A stretch of 64,000 nt of DNA, taken from contig NC_037682.1 in assembly GCF_003255815.1 (NCBI RefSeq), positions 43,851,011 to 43,915,010 of the forward strand, in the 5' to 3' direction. Under the pieces are notes generated by a model. The model searched no databases, was not told the DNA's origin, and was given only the letters and a program-made list of their open reading frames with translations. The position numbers and the translations under genes were made by a program. Of this stretch, positions 35,341-46,800 are shown piece by piece. Every line of letters begins with the position of its first letter. The stretch's first letter is position 1. Origin of the DNA: Theropithecus gelada. Lineage: Eukaryota > Chordata > Mammalia > Primates > Cercopithecidae.

Positions 35341-36404
35341 GTCTGCCTTACAAACAAGCTCCAATAAGGTATGAACAAGCTCTGCAAAGTCAAGTGATTG
35401 TCTCACAAAATATCTGGTGATGTCATTATTGCTGTTTCTTCTTTGTAAGTCCTTATTAGTAGCTAGTTTTTGTGTATTAATCTGAAACGTACCTGCTATT
35501 AACAGTGATGTGAATAGTAATGGCAATAGAGCTCTCTTTCTTTAGTGACTTTGCACAAAATAACCCATTTCTTCCTGGTTATGGCCATCTAATTTTATCT
35601 CTGAAGCCTTTCTGTCTTTTCTCTAACAAACTGCTCAAAATCTTCCTAAAAGAACCCATCTGTTAACATTTCAACTCTCGCCTTTATTCTGGAAACTCTG
35701 ATCTATATCTCTAAGTTAACCTCTAACACAAATTCAGAAATGTATTTACTATTGAATATGGATTTGCAAATCTCAGAGGTCTCATTTCAAACTTATCCTG
35801 CCCAAAGCTTTACATGACACACATGTTTCTATCTACCAAATTTATCTTCCTCCCCAGCACTCCTTCCTCACTGTCATCCCTCATAACCAATGAACAAAAC
35901 TATTGAAGTTTGACTGCTATGAACCTTGAAGATTTTAAAAACATGGAACTAAATCTTATTTACTCCAAGCCTGGAAATCCTGTGATTCTATGATTTTTAA
36001 AAATAGCCTGCTCCTCTAGTAATTACAAATGATTCTTACTATAAAAATCTCCTATCGGGCATTCAAAGCATAAATAATTGACCTCACTTTGACTATCAAT
36101 TTGCCTTTATTTCTCAAAATTCTTCATCATAAAACATTTGCACTCTCTGGGGTGGTTGCTTTACATACCCACTTATTCCACACTCCATTGAATTCGAGGC
36201 TTCCTGCCCTGCAAGTGATTGTTTTACAATTAAAATCCAAGCACAAATCTTAATTCCACCAAGAGTCTTCTTTCTTCTCTCTGAATTCCTATAGTGTTTA
36301 ACAGTTCTACCACCCCATTTAATTCTGACATACATTCTATTTTAGAATATTCTATGATTCTTACTACAGTTTCTCTATCAAATAGGAAGAATTTTTGAAC
36401 TTCC
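35341..36404. other. Unassigned intronic sequence
   Basis: No recognised repeat or exon. Short frames at 35275-35526 and 36114-36335 look like chance. Confidence 0.4.
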
Positions 36405-36645
36405 ATCTATTAATAATTTACTATGTGTCAGGTTCTCTGACAAGTGCTTTATATTCACAACTCCATTTGATCTTCAGAATGCCTCTGAGATCATTTGAAT
36501 TGCTCTAATTTTACTGAAAATGGAGGCGTACATGTTTAAATAATATACCCATGGTAAAACATCTGGAAAGTGACAGAGTGGGGATTTAAACCAAGGTCTA
36601 CTTGACTCCCGAATACACACATTTAATCATTATACTATACAGCCT
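36405..36645 (-). repeat. MIR
   Basis: Reverse MIR over nearly its full length: 'actatgtgtcaggttctctg', 'cacaactccatttgatcttc', 'gatttaaaccaaggtctact' and 'attatactatacagcctctt'. Confidence 0.65.
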
Positions 36646-36779
36646 CTTGTACACTTGGGGGAATACATAGGACTTTGAAGAAACTATTAAAAATATGTTC
36701 AAAATGTAAAGAAAAACATACTGAGTTGAATAGTGAACAGATTTCTGCTACCAAGGTAAAGTAGCAGGGACTGAATTTG

Positions 36780-36870
36780 TTGTCTTATCTGAAACAAATA
36801 GGAACAAATGCATACATATACATATATGTTTTCATATATATATACACACACATACACACACACGAAAAAA
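36780..36870. repeat. (TA)n/(CA)n simple repeat
   Basis: Alternating AT and ACAC stretches, about 36815-36862, typical of a length-variable dinucleotide repeat. Confidence 0.8.
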
Positions 36871-37697
36871 GAGTTTTGAAGATACTGGAAATTAAGTAAC
36901 TAAGAAAATGATCCCTAAGAGACATAAAACAAATGAGAAGAGTGCTACAAATATCCCAGTTTACTACCTTAAGAGAGGTGCAGGCCATGGTAGAAGGAAG
37001 AAAACCCAGGAGGAGCCTATTGAACTACCTGGTTTGAGGATACAACGATGGGAATATAGGAAGACCAAGACAAGCAGAGGTTATAAAGCAGAGTATTGGA
37101 GAGGAGATAGCTGAACGGAGAGGTAATTTTGATGTTCTGCAGAGAACACCAGTCAGGTAATCAGCAAAGTGCTAATCAGAAAATAAATATGATTAAATTA
37201 TCCAAAGCTGGAGAAAGATCACCAAAATATATTAGAAGTAGTAGAGCCTGGTGCTTACACAGGAAGAGGAACAGTGCATGATTCCACAAGCCAGACTGCA
37301 GAATCTCATAAGGCATTGGATAATACTGGATCTACAGTATAAAAAGACAAAACAAAAAAACTGCAAAAATAGTAGACCCAAACCCAACCATATCAATATT
37401 TATAATAAATGTATATTTATTAAACACTTAAAGGCAAAGATTATCAGACTAGAAAAAAGCAATACCCAATTTTTCCTGTATACAAATGATGTATTTTAGA
37501 TACAAAAGCACAAACAGGTTAAAATAGAAGTATGGGGAAAGATATTCCATGTACACATGAATGACAAGAAAACTAGAATAGCTATATGGGTTTCAGAAAA
37601 AAAATAGGCTTCAAGATAAAGAAAATGTGCAAAGATAAAAATGTCATTTCATAAAAAGAATCAATTGGCCAAGAAGATGTAACACTCTTAAATATAT

Positions 37698-38198
37698 AGG
37701 TTTGAAATTTTTCTTTGTATAAATTTATAGGGTACAAGTATAACTTTGTTAACTGGCTATATGGCATAGTGGAGAAGTCAGGGCTTCTAGTGTGTCCATC
37801 ACGGGACTTACATGTACTCATTAAGTAATTTCTCATCATCTACCTCCCCTCCCACCCCCACACCTTCAGAGTCTCCATTTTCTATCATTTCACATTGTAT
37901 ATTCATGTGTATACATTATTTAGCTCCCACTTATAAATGAGAACATGTGGTATTTGTCTGTGTCTGACTTGTTTAACTTAGGACAATGGCCTCCAGTTTT
38001 ACCTATGTTCCTGCAAAAGACATGACTTCATTTTTTATGGCTGAATAGTATTCCACTGTGTATATCTAACACATTTTCTTTATCTAATCACCTGTTGATG
38101 AAGAGTTAGTTTGATTCCCTATTATCACTATTGCGAACCGTACTTAAAAGATGATTGCAGGTAGGTTTTTGATATAATGACTTTTTTCCTTTGGGCAC
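37698..38198 (-). mobile_element. L1 insertion, 3' segment
   Basis: L1 3' end in reverse: A-tail remnant at the left, 'gagaacatgtggtatttgtc', 'ggctgaatagtattccactg' and, at the right, 'gatataatgacttttttcct'. It runs up to the L1 position just upstream of 'cccaaagg', where orientation switches. Confidence 0.75.
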
Positions 38199-38632
38199 AA
38201 CAGAGTGAAGAGACAGTCTGCATAACGGAAGAAAACATATGCCAGCCATGGATCTGACAGGAAACTAATATCCAGAATTTAACAGGAACACAAACATAAA
38301 ATTTACCCAACAACAAATCAAACAATCTCATTAATAAGTAGGCAAAAGATATGAATATACATTTTTCAAAAGTAGACATACAAATGACCAAAATTATATG
38401 AAAAAATGTTCAAGATTATTAATCAGAGAAATTCAAATTAAACCACAAGATATCATTTGACAACAATCAGAATGGCTATTATTAAAAAGACAAAAATTAA
38501 CAAATGTTGGCAAGGATTCAGAGAAAAGGAACACTTATACACTGTTGATGGGAATGTAAATTAGAGCAACCTCTATGAAAAACACTAGAACTAAAAATAA
38601 AACTACAATTTGATCCAGCAATTGATATATAA
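38199..38632 (+). mobile_element. L1 insertion, inverted 5' segment (twin priming)
   Basis: ORF2 C-terminal L1 sequence in the opposite orientation to the segment at 37698-38198: 'ttacccaacaacaaatcaaa', 'atatgaatatacatttttca', 'ctattattaaaaagacaaaa', 'cttatacactgttgatggga' and 'ctacaatttgatccagcaat'. It ends where the other segment begins in L1 coordinates, with a gap of roughly 20 bases: the structure expected of one insertion with a 5' inversion. Confidence 0.75.
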
Positions 38633-39200
38633 TTTTTAATGGCAAAACTTCAAAACACATGAAACAACAATAAAATAACCAAAAGGAAAAAACACAAATC
38701 TAGAGATTTTAACCTCTATTTCAGTAACTGATACACCAAAAAGTCACCAATATAGAAGATATGAACAATACTAATTGGCATTTTTTGGACATTATACCAA
38801 ATCACTGTAGTATAAACATTTTTTACAAGTGTGCATGGAATGTTGACCAAGATAGAACAAATCCTCATTCATAAAACAATCCCCCCAAAATTCAAAAGCT
38901 TGAAATCTTACAGAGTATGTTTTCTGGTCCCAACAGAATTAAATAGATATCAAATCAAAATAAGATACTTAGAAAAGGTACAAATATTTGGAAATTACAC
39001 CAATTCCAAAAGTCAATGAATTAAACTATAAGGAAAATGTAAAATATTTTGGACTGAATGATATTAAACAACAGGTTACAATCTGTGGGAACCAGTTAAG
39101 GTAGTGCCTAGAAACAAATGTGTAGCTGTAATACTTATATTCAAAAGAGAGAAAAGTATAAAGCCAACATTCTAATTTTAAATCTGTAAGAAACCAGTAA

Positions 39201-39867
39201 AAGACCGGCACATAGATTTTTACCCTACATCTGGTCCTACCCACAGAGTACGGTATGTGAGATAAGATTAGTGCCAATAAAAGGGTAACCATAGGACTCT
39301 ATTGAACTGAAAGAAATATTTCTAAATTTGCCCTGAGGCAGGATAGCCAGATGCATTTATTTTTAAATTAGAACCAAATCAGAGACCAAAAAATGTTTCT
39401 GCACATCAAAACCAAAGGAAGGAGTCAAGGACAAAGGTTGGAGGAGTGATCAGGGAATACAGATCTGGGAGAATGGAAAGAAGGTCGGCATAGGGTAAGG
39501 AGCAGGTGCATGAGGAAGGGCCGGGGCTGAGTACTTGAATGGTAAGCAGGTGCTGATGCACCTTTTGACACTGGGCCCTCTGTTGTAAGTGACACCGTAA
39601 CCCTGCTTACCTCTCCTCTCCCAAAAGAAACATATTGACTCACAAAATGTACAAGTCCAGGGGCTCTAGACTCTATGGGATCCATGCAACGAAGCAATAT
39701 TATCAGGATTTAGGCTCCCTCTGTATCTCCACTCTGCTCGTCATCATATTACCACTCCTATAAGCCAGAACCTCTTCATGTAATGGCCTCCAGATGTTCT
39801 AGGCAGACATCATTTTAAATCTGTCAAAGGGAGAGGTTCTTACCAATAGTATTGGCACAAATCTATT
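39201..39867. other. Unassigned intronic sequence
   Basis: G+C is slightly raised around 39430-39560. The open frame at 39425-39697 (minus) has no domain. Nothing else recognised. Confidence 0.4.
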
Positions 39868-40043
39868 GCAAAAATACAAAAATTAGCCAGGTGTGGTGGC
39901 GGGCACCCTGGGAGGCTGAGGTAGGAGAATTGCTTGACCCTGGGAGGCGGAGATTGCAGTGGGCTGAGATCATGCCACTGCACTCCAGACTGGGCAACAG
40001 AGCAAGACTCCGCCTCAAAAAAAAAAAAAAAAAAAAAAAACAC
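39868..40043 (+). mobile_element. 5'-truncated AluS with internal deletion
   Basis: Begins inside the left monomer at 'aaaaatacaaaaattagcca' and continues to the A-tail (about 40018-40042, then A-rich to 40085). A ~15-base block covering most of 'tgtaatcccagctact' is missing between 'gggcacc' and 'ctgggaggctgagg'. Linked changes 'gaggtaggag', 'ttgaccctggga' and 'gcagtgggctgagatcatg' also occur in the Alu at 49476-49770. Confidence 0.9.
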
Positions 40044-40089
40044 CAAAAAACCAAAAAAAACAGAAAAACAATAAACAAACAAAAAATGG

Positions 40090-40576
40090 GATTTGAGCCT
40101 CATTCATCTTGATTTGGTTACATGCTGAGTCCTGAAGTAGTTACTGTGATCATATCTGGTTACCAGCCCACCCCTAGAGCAAGAGGTAAAATCAGCACTA
40201 CTTGAGATATCTTAAACTGAGAATTTAGAAGGGGTTGTTCCTCAGAAACTATTGGAATGCCCTTATTAGAACAGGAACTGAATTCTGGTGAGACAAAATC
40301 CACAGATGTCCCTTAGGCCTCTTTTTATGTCAGTCCTACGGCATATTGTGAGATGGATGTATTGGCTGAAGAAATCATGCTACTTTGACAGTGTGTGTGT
40401 TTTCCTTTGGAAGGCTCCTCTGTCTAAAGGGCACCTTCCTTACCTCTCTTCTATTAGTGCCAGATCAAAGTTGTTGTTTTTCCCAAAGTGATTGATATGG
40501 GTATTTATTGTTGTCAAGAAGGTAAATTAAAAAGATATCAATGTCACCTTATGAACTATGTATGAAAAATACCTCT
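40090..40576. other. Unassigned intronic sequence
   Basis: No recognised repeat or exon. Confidence 0.4.
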
Positions 40577-40865
40577 GAGGATTCTGGGAACATAGCAGAG
40601 TAGTCAGCACCAGGAGTCTCTCTCCCAACCTAGACTATAATTACACTGGTAGAATCTGCCTGATAGAACAATTTTAGGACTCTGGAGTCTATTTGAAGCC
40701 TTGCAACTTCCAGGTATGTTTCGGTCAATTTCAGCTCGTAGAATGGTAGCGGCTGTGCACTCCCCATCCTCCATCCTGGGGGCAGGCACCATACAGATTT
40801 TGTCTTTCTGCTCTATCCTGAGTGATACACCCTCCACCTCCCACCCATTCACTTTCAATTAGAAG
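40577..40865 (+). repeat. Possible old L1 5'UTR fragment
   Basis: 'ggattctgggaacatagcag', 'gactataattacactggtag' and 'cctccatcctgggggcaggc' resemble an L1M-type 5' end in sense. Tentative. Confidence 0.35.
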
Positions 40866-40904
40866 AACCTTGACTTGTTTGCATAAATCACTCTTGGTCT
40901 CAAT

Positions 40905-41092
40905 CAACGGTTCTCAAACGGTGGTCCTCGACTAGCACCATTAACATCAGCAGGAAACATATTATATATGAAAATTATCTGGTACCACCCAACATGCTAA
41001 ATTAGAAATTCTGGGGGTAGAACCCAGTAGTCTGTATTTAAACGAGCTTGCCAGAATCATCTGAGGACTCTACTTTGAGAACCACATATCTA
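40905..41092 (-). mobile_element. MER5A-like hAT-Charlie MITE, reverse
   Basis: Begins 'acggttctcaaacggtggtc' and ends 'gactctactttgagaaccac', which are the complementary ends of MER5A, with 'gtagaacccagtagtctgta' in the middle. About 188 bp, near complete. Confidence 0.72.
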
Positions 41093-41109
41093 TAATAATA
41101 GTAATGGAA

Positions 41110-41660
41110 TTTTCATCCTTTTTCCCAGTGATTTGTCTAGATAAGGGCATGTGACCAAGTTCTTGCTAATAAGAAGTAAGGGGAAGTCTGCTGGTGATGA
41201 AGTGGCAGTGGAGTTGACTTTCATGGTTAAATGACAGAATTTCTAATATGTTCATTCTGTTTAGTTAGCTGACTGGAGGACGTGAGGACTAGAGAAATAC
41301 AGCCTTCTTTAGTTTATGGGAAATATTCCAATTAAATCAGAGAAACACCAAAGTAGGCCTTTGATATCATTGAGCTGCTGAACCAACCCTGGAGCTACAT
41401 ATTGCCAGATTTCATGTCATGAGAGAGAATTAAAGAATTTATTATTAAGCCACAATTACTTGAGTTTTCTATTACTTCCAGCCAAAATAAATTCAACCAA
41501 TAGAATATTTTTATCTCCATTTTACAGATAAAGGAAACAAGTCTGAAAGGTATTAAATAATTTCCATAAGGCAACATATCTAGTTACATGGTATGCTAAG
41601 TTTTAGGCTTGCTTTTCTCTGAATACAAAACTTCATAAGGCTACTCTACCTCTCAATAGA
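41110..41660 (+). repeat. MLT1-type LTR followed by reverse MIR
   Basis: 41110-41500 has 'agggcatgtgaccaagttct', 'gagagagaattaaagaattt' and 'attattaagccacaattact', the order of an MLT1 LTR. 41510-41660 has 'atctccattttacagataaa' and 'taaataatttccataaggca', a reverse MIR. Both are old. Confidence 0.55.
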
Positions 41661-41790
41661 TGACACTGTTACTTCCACCAAATTACAAGCCTGATGATGG
41701 CCAGGGAACAAAAGGGACTATGTTTCACTTCTTCCCTTATGCCATTATATCTAATCCTTAGTTGCTTTATGAACTTAAGAATTCTATTCT

Positions 41791-42811
41791 GGAAGATGGC
41801 CGAATAGGAACAGCTCCAGTCTCCAACTCCTAGCGCGAGCAACACAGAAGACTGGTGATTTCTGCATTTTCAACTGAGGTACTGGATTCATCTCACTAGG
41901 GAATGCTGGACAATTGGTGCTGGTCAGCTGCTGCAGCCCCACCAGCGAGAGCTGAAGCCGGGCGAGGCATCACCTCACCTGGGAAGCGCAAGGGGAAATG
42001 GAATCCCTTTTCCTAGCCAGGGGAACTGAGACACACAACACCTGGAAAATCGGGTAACTCCCACCCCAATACTGCGCTTTAAGCAAACAGGCACACCAGG
42101 AGATTATATCCCACACCTGGCCAGGAGGGTCCCACGCCCACGGAGCCTCCCTCATTGCTAGCACAGCAGTCTGTGATCTGGCGGCAAGGCAGCAGCGAGG
42201 CTGGGGGAGGGGCGCCCGCCATTGCTGAGGCTTAAGTAGGTAAACAAAGCCTCTGGGAAGCTCGAACTGGGTGGAGCTCACAGCAGCTCAAGGAAACCTG
42301 CCTGTCTCTGTAGACTCCACCTCTGGGGACAGGACACAGTAAACAACAACAACAGCAGCAGAAACCTGTGAAGACGCAAACGACTCTGTCTGACAGCTTT
42401 GAAGAGAGCAGTGGATCTCCCAACACGGAGGTTGAGATCTGAGAAGGGACAGACTGCCTGTTCAAGTGGGTCCCTGACCCCTGAGTAGCCTAACCGGGAG
42501 ATATCCCCTACTAGGGGCAGTCTGACACCCCACACCTCACAGGGTGGAGTACACCCCTGAGAGGAAGCCTCCAAAGCAAGAATCAGACAGGTACACTCAC
42601 TGTTCAGCAATATTCTATCTTCTGCAGCCTCTGCTGCTGACACCCAGGCAAACACGGTCTGGAGTGGACCTCAAGCAATCTCCAACAGACCTACAGCTGA
42701 GGATCCTGACTGTTAGAAGGAAAACTATCAAACAGGAAGGACACCTACACCAAAACCCCATCAGTACGTCACCATCATCATCAAAGACCAGAGGCAGATA
42801 AAACCACAAAG
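41791..42811 (+). promoter_or_regulatory. L1 copy B 5'UTR with sense and antisense promoter regions
   Basis: Contains the YY1 core AAGATGGCCG at 41793-41802 two bases from the element's 5' end. The region equivalent to the L1 antisense promoter (roughly 400-600 bases in, about 42190-42390) fires leftward in L1s that keep it, that is, in the sense of NELL1. Activity is inferred from the family, not shown. Confidence 0.7.
42079..42222 (-). pseudogene. L1 ORF0 antisense frame, 47 codons
   Basis: ORF0 is a short primate-specific antisense frame in the L1 5'UTR, 71 residues in modern L1; its RNA can splice into downstream host exons. Here the start (M-A-G-A-P-P-P-A-S-L) at 42222 is kept, and the frame runs 47 codons to TAA at 42079-42081, so it is shorter than usual. 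A CCAG/GTGTGG donor-like site follows base 42117, and another CCAG/GTGTTG lies beyond the stop. The frame points toward the NELL1 exon. Translation here is unproven. Confidence 0.7.
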
Positions 42812-43828
42812 ATGGGGAAAAAGCAGGGCAGAAAAGCTGGAAATTCCAAAAATAAGAGCGCATCTCCCCCGGCAAAGGAGCGCAGCTCATCGCCAGCAAC
42901 GGATCAAAGCTTGATGGAGAAGCTTTGACGAGATGAGAGAAGAAGGCTTCAGTCCATCAAACTTCTCAGAGCTAAAGGGGGAATTACGTACCCAGCGCAA
43001 AGAAACTAAAAATCTTGAAAAAAAAAATGGAAGAATTGATGGCTACAGTAATTAATGCAGAGAAGGTCATAAACGAAATGAAAGAGATGAAAACCATAAC
43101 ACGAGAAATACGTGACAAATGCACAAGCTTCAGTAACCGACTCGATCAACTGGAAGAAAGCGTATCAGCGATTGAGGATCAAATGAACGAAATGAAGCGA
43201 GAAGAGAAACCAAAAGAAAAAAAGAAGAAAAAGAAATGAACAAAGCCTGCAAGAAGTATGGGATTATGTAAAAAGACCAAATCTACATCTGATTGGGGTG
43301 CCTGAAAGTGAGGGGGAAAATGGAACCAACTTGGAAAACACTCTTCAGGATATCATCCAGGAGAACTTCACCAACCTAGTAGGGCAGGCCAACATTCAAA
43401 TCCAGGAAATACAGAGAACGCCACAAAGATACTCCTCGAGAAGAGCAACTCCAAGACACATAATTGCCAGATTCACCAAAGTTGAAATGAAGGAAAAAAT
43501 CTTAAGGGCAACCAGAGAGAAAGGTCGGGTTACCCACAAAGGGAAGCCCATCAGACTAACAGCAGATCTCTCGGCAGAAACTCTACAAGCCAGAAGAGAG
43601 TGGGGGCCAATATTCAACATTCTTAAAGCAAAGAATTTTCAACCCAGAATTTCATATCCAGCCAAACTAAGTTTCATAAGTGAAGGAGAAATAAAATCCT
43701 TTACAGATAAGCAAATGCTTAGAGATTTTGTCACCACTAGGCCTGCCTTACAAGAGATCCTGAAGGAAGCACTAAACATGGAAAGGAACAACCGGTACCA
43801 GCCATTGCAAAAACATGCCAAAATGTAA
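42812..43828 (+). pseudogene. L1 ORF1, broken by frameshifts
   Basis: Begins ATGGGGAAAAAGCAG at 42812, but a 2-base loss near 42920 leads to TGA at 42926-42928 after 38 codons. Later pieces lie in other frames: 43015-43239 (coiled-coil region, running into a Lys-rich stop) and 43298-43828 (RNA-binding domains through the normal C-terminus). The last piece keeps the R-E-K-G and Y-P-A-K-L-S motifs that are altered in copy A. The full-length product cannot be made. Confidence 0.93.
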
Positions 43829-43891
43829 AGACCATTTAGGCTAGGAAGAAACTGCATCAACTAACAAGCAAAATAACCAGTTAATATCATA

Positions 43892-46800
43892 ATGGCAGGA
43901 TCAAGTTCACACATAACAATCTTAACCTTAAATGTAAATGGACTAAATGCTCCAATTAAAGACACAGACTGGCAAACTGGATAAAGAGTCAAGACCCATC
44001 AGTCTGCTGTATTCAGGAGACCCATCTCACACGCAGAGACATACATAGGCTCAAAATAAAGGGATGGAGGAAGATTTACCAAGCAAATGGAGAACAAAAA
44101 AAAGCAGGGGTTGCAATACTAGTCTCTGATAAAACAGACTTTAAACCATCAAAGATCCAAAGAGACAAAGAAGGCCATTACATAATGGTAAAGGGATCAA
44201 TTCAACAGGAAGAGCTAACTCTCCTAAATATATATGCACCCAATACAGGAGCACCCAGATTCATAAAGCAAGTCCTTAGAGACTTACAAAGAGACTTAGA
44301 CTCCCCATACAATAATAATGGGAGACTTCAACACTCCACTGTCAACATTAGACAGATCAACGAGACAGAAAGTTAACAAGGATATCCAGGAATTGAACTC
44401 ATCTCTGCAGCAAGCAGACCTAATAGACATCTATAGAACTCTCCACCCCAAATCAACAGAATATACATTCTTCTCAGCACCACATAGCACTTATTCCAAA
44501 ATTGACCACATAATTGGAAGTAAAGCACTCCTCAGCAAATGTACAAGAACAGAAATTATAACAAACTGTCTCTCAGACCACAGTGCAATCAAACTAGAAC
44601 TCAGGACTAAGAAACTCAATCAAAACCACTCAACTACATGGAAACTGAACAACCTGCTCCTGAATGACTACTGGGTACATAAGGAAATGAAGGCAGAAAG
44701 AAAGATGTTCTTTGAAACCAATGAGAACAAAGATACAACATACCAGAATCTCTGGGACACATTTAAAGCAGTGTGTAGAGGGAAATTTATAGCACTAAAT
44801 GCCCACAAGAGAAAGCAGGAAAGATCTAAAATTGACACTCTAACATCACAATTAAAAGAACTAGAGAAGCAAGAGCAAACACATTCAAAAGCTAGCAGAA
44901 GGCAAGAAATAACTAAGATCAGAGCAGAACGGAAGGAGATAGAGACATAAAAAACCCTCCAAAAAATCAATGAATCCAGGAGCTGGTTTTTTGAAAAGAT
45001 CAACAAAATTGACACACCGCTAGCAAGACTAATAAAGAAGAAAAGAGAGAAGAATCAAATAGACGCAATAAATAATGATAAAGGGGATATCACCACCAAC
45101 CCCACAGAAATATAAACTACCATCAGAGAATACTATAAACACCTCTACGCAAATAAACTAGAAAATCTAGAAGAAATGGATAATTTCCTGGACACTTACA
45201 CTCTTCCAAGACTAAACCAGGAAGAAGTTGAATCCCTGAATAGACCAATAGCAGGCTCTGAAATTGAGGCAATAATTAATAGCCTACCAACCAAAAAAAG
45301 TCCAAGACCAGATGGATTCACAGCTGAATTCTACCGGAGGTACAAGGAGGAGTTGGTACCATTCCTTCTGAAACTATTCCAATCAATAGAAAAAGAGGGA
45401 ACCCTCCCTAACTCATTTTATGAGGCCAACATCATCCTGATACCAAAGCCCGGTGAGACACAACAAAAAAAGAGAATTTTAGACCAATATCTCTGATGAA
45501 CATCGATGCAAAACTCCTCAATAAACTCCTCAATAAAATACTGGCAAACCGGATTCAGCAGCACATCAAAAAGCTTATCCACCATGAACAAGTGGGCTTC
45601 ATCCCTGGGATGCAAGGCTCGTTCAACATTCGCAAATCAATAAACATAATCCAGCATATAAACAGAACCAAAGACAAGAACCACATGATTATCTCAATAG
45701 ATGCAGAAAAGGCTTTTGACAAAATTCAACAGCCCTTCATGCTAAAAACACTCAATAAATTCGGTATTGATGGAACGTACCTCAAAATAATGAGAGCTAT
45801 TTATGACAAACCCACAGCCAATATCATACTGAATGGGCAAAAACTGGAAAAATTCCCTTTGAAAACTGGCACAAGACAGGGATGCCCTCTCTCACCACTC
45901 CTATTCAACATAGTGTTGGAAGTTCTGGCTAGGGCAATCAGGCAAGAGAAAGAAATCAAGGGTATTCAGTTAGGAAAAGAAGAAGTCAAATTGTCCCTCT
46001 TTCCAGATGACATGATTGTATATTTAGAAAATCCCATTGTCTCAGCCCAAAATCTCCTTAAGCTGATAAGCAACTTCAGCAAAGTCTCAGGATACAAAAT
46101 TAATGTGCAAAAATCACAAGCATTCGTATACACCAGTAACAGACAAACAGAGAGCCAAATCATGAATGAACTTCCATTCACAACTGCTTCAAAGAGAATA
46201 AAATACCTAGAAATCCAACTTACAAGGGATGTAAAGGACCTCTTCAAGAAGAACTACAAACCACTGCTCAGTGAAATAAAAGAGGACACAAACAAATGGA
46301 AGAACATACCATGCTCATGGATAGGAAGAATCAATATCATGAAAATGGCCATACTGCCCAAGGTTATTTATAGATTCAATGCCATCCCCATTAAGCTACC
46401 AATGACTTTCTTCACAGAATTGGAAAAAACTGCTTTAAAGTTCATATGGAACCAAAAAAGAGCCCGCATCTCCAAGACAATCCTAAGTCAAAAGAACAAA
46501 GCTGGAGGCATCACGCTACCTGACTTCAAACTATACTACAAGGCTACAGTAACCAAAACAGCATGGTACTGGTACCAAAACAGAGATATAGACCAATGGA
46601 ACAGAACAGAGTCCTCAGAAATAATACCACACATCTACAGCCATCTGATCTTTGATAAACCTGACAAAAACAAGAAATGGGGAAAGGATTCCCTATTTAA
46701 TAAATGGTGCTGGGAAAATTGGCTAGCCATAAGTAGAAAGCTGAAACTGGATCCTTTCCTTACTCCTTATACGAAAATTAATTCAAGATGGATTAGAGAC

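Larger units (their letters stand above)
36910..39200 (+). mobile_element. Old L1M-class LINE-1, interrupted
   Basis: 36910-37697 carries the ORF1-ORF2 spacer region and the start of the ORF2 endonuclease region ('ggcaaagattatcagactag', 'gaagatgtaacactcttaaa'). The same ORF2 resumes at about 38633-39200 ('acttcaaaacacatgaaaca', 'caaatatttggaaattacac'). The gap between is filled by the younger inverted L1 at 37698-38632. Stops are frequent; no coding capacity. Confidence 0.7.

Noticed and set aside
39852..40112. Overlapping 70-90 codon frames on both strands
   Set aside because: They are translations of the truncated Alu and its poly-A tail.
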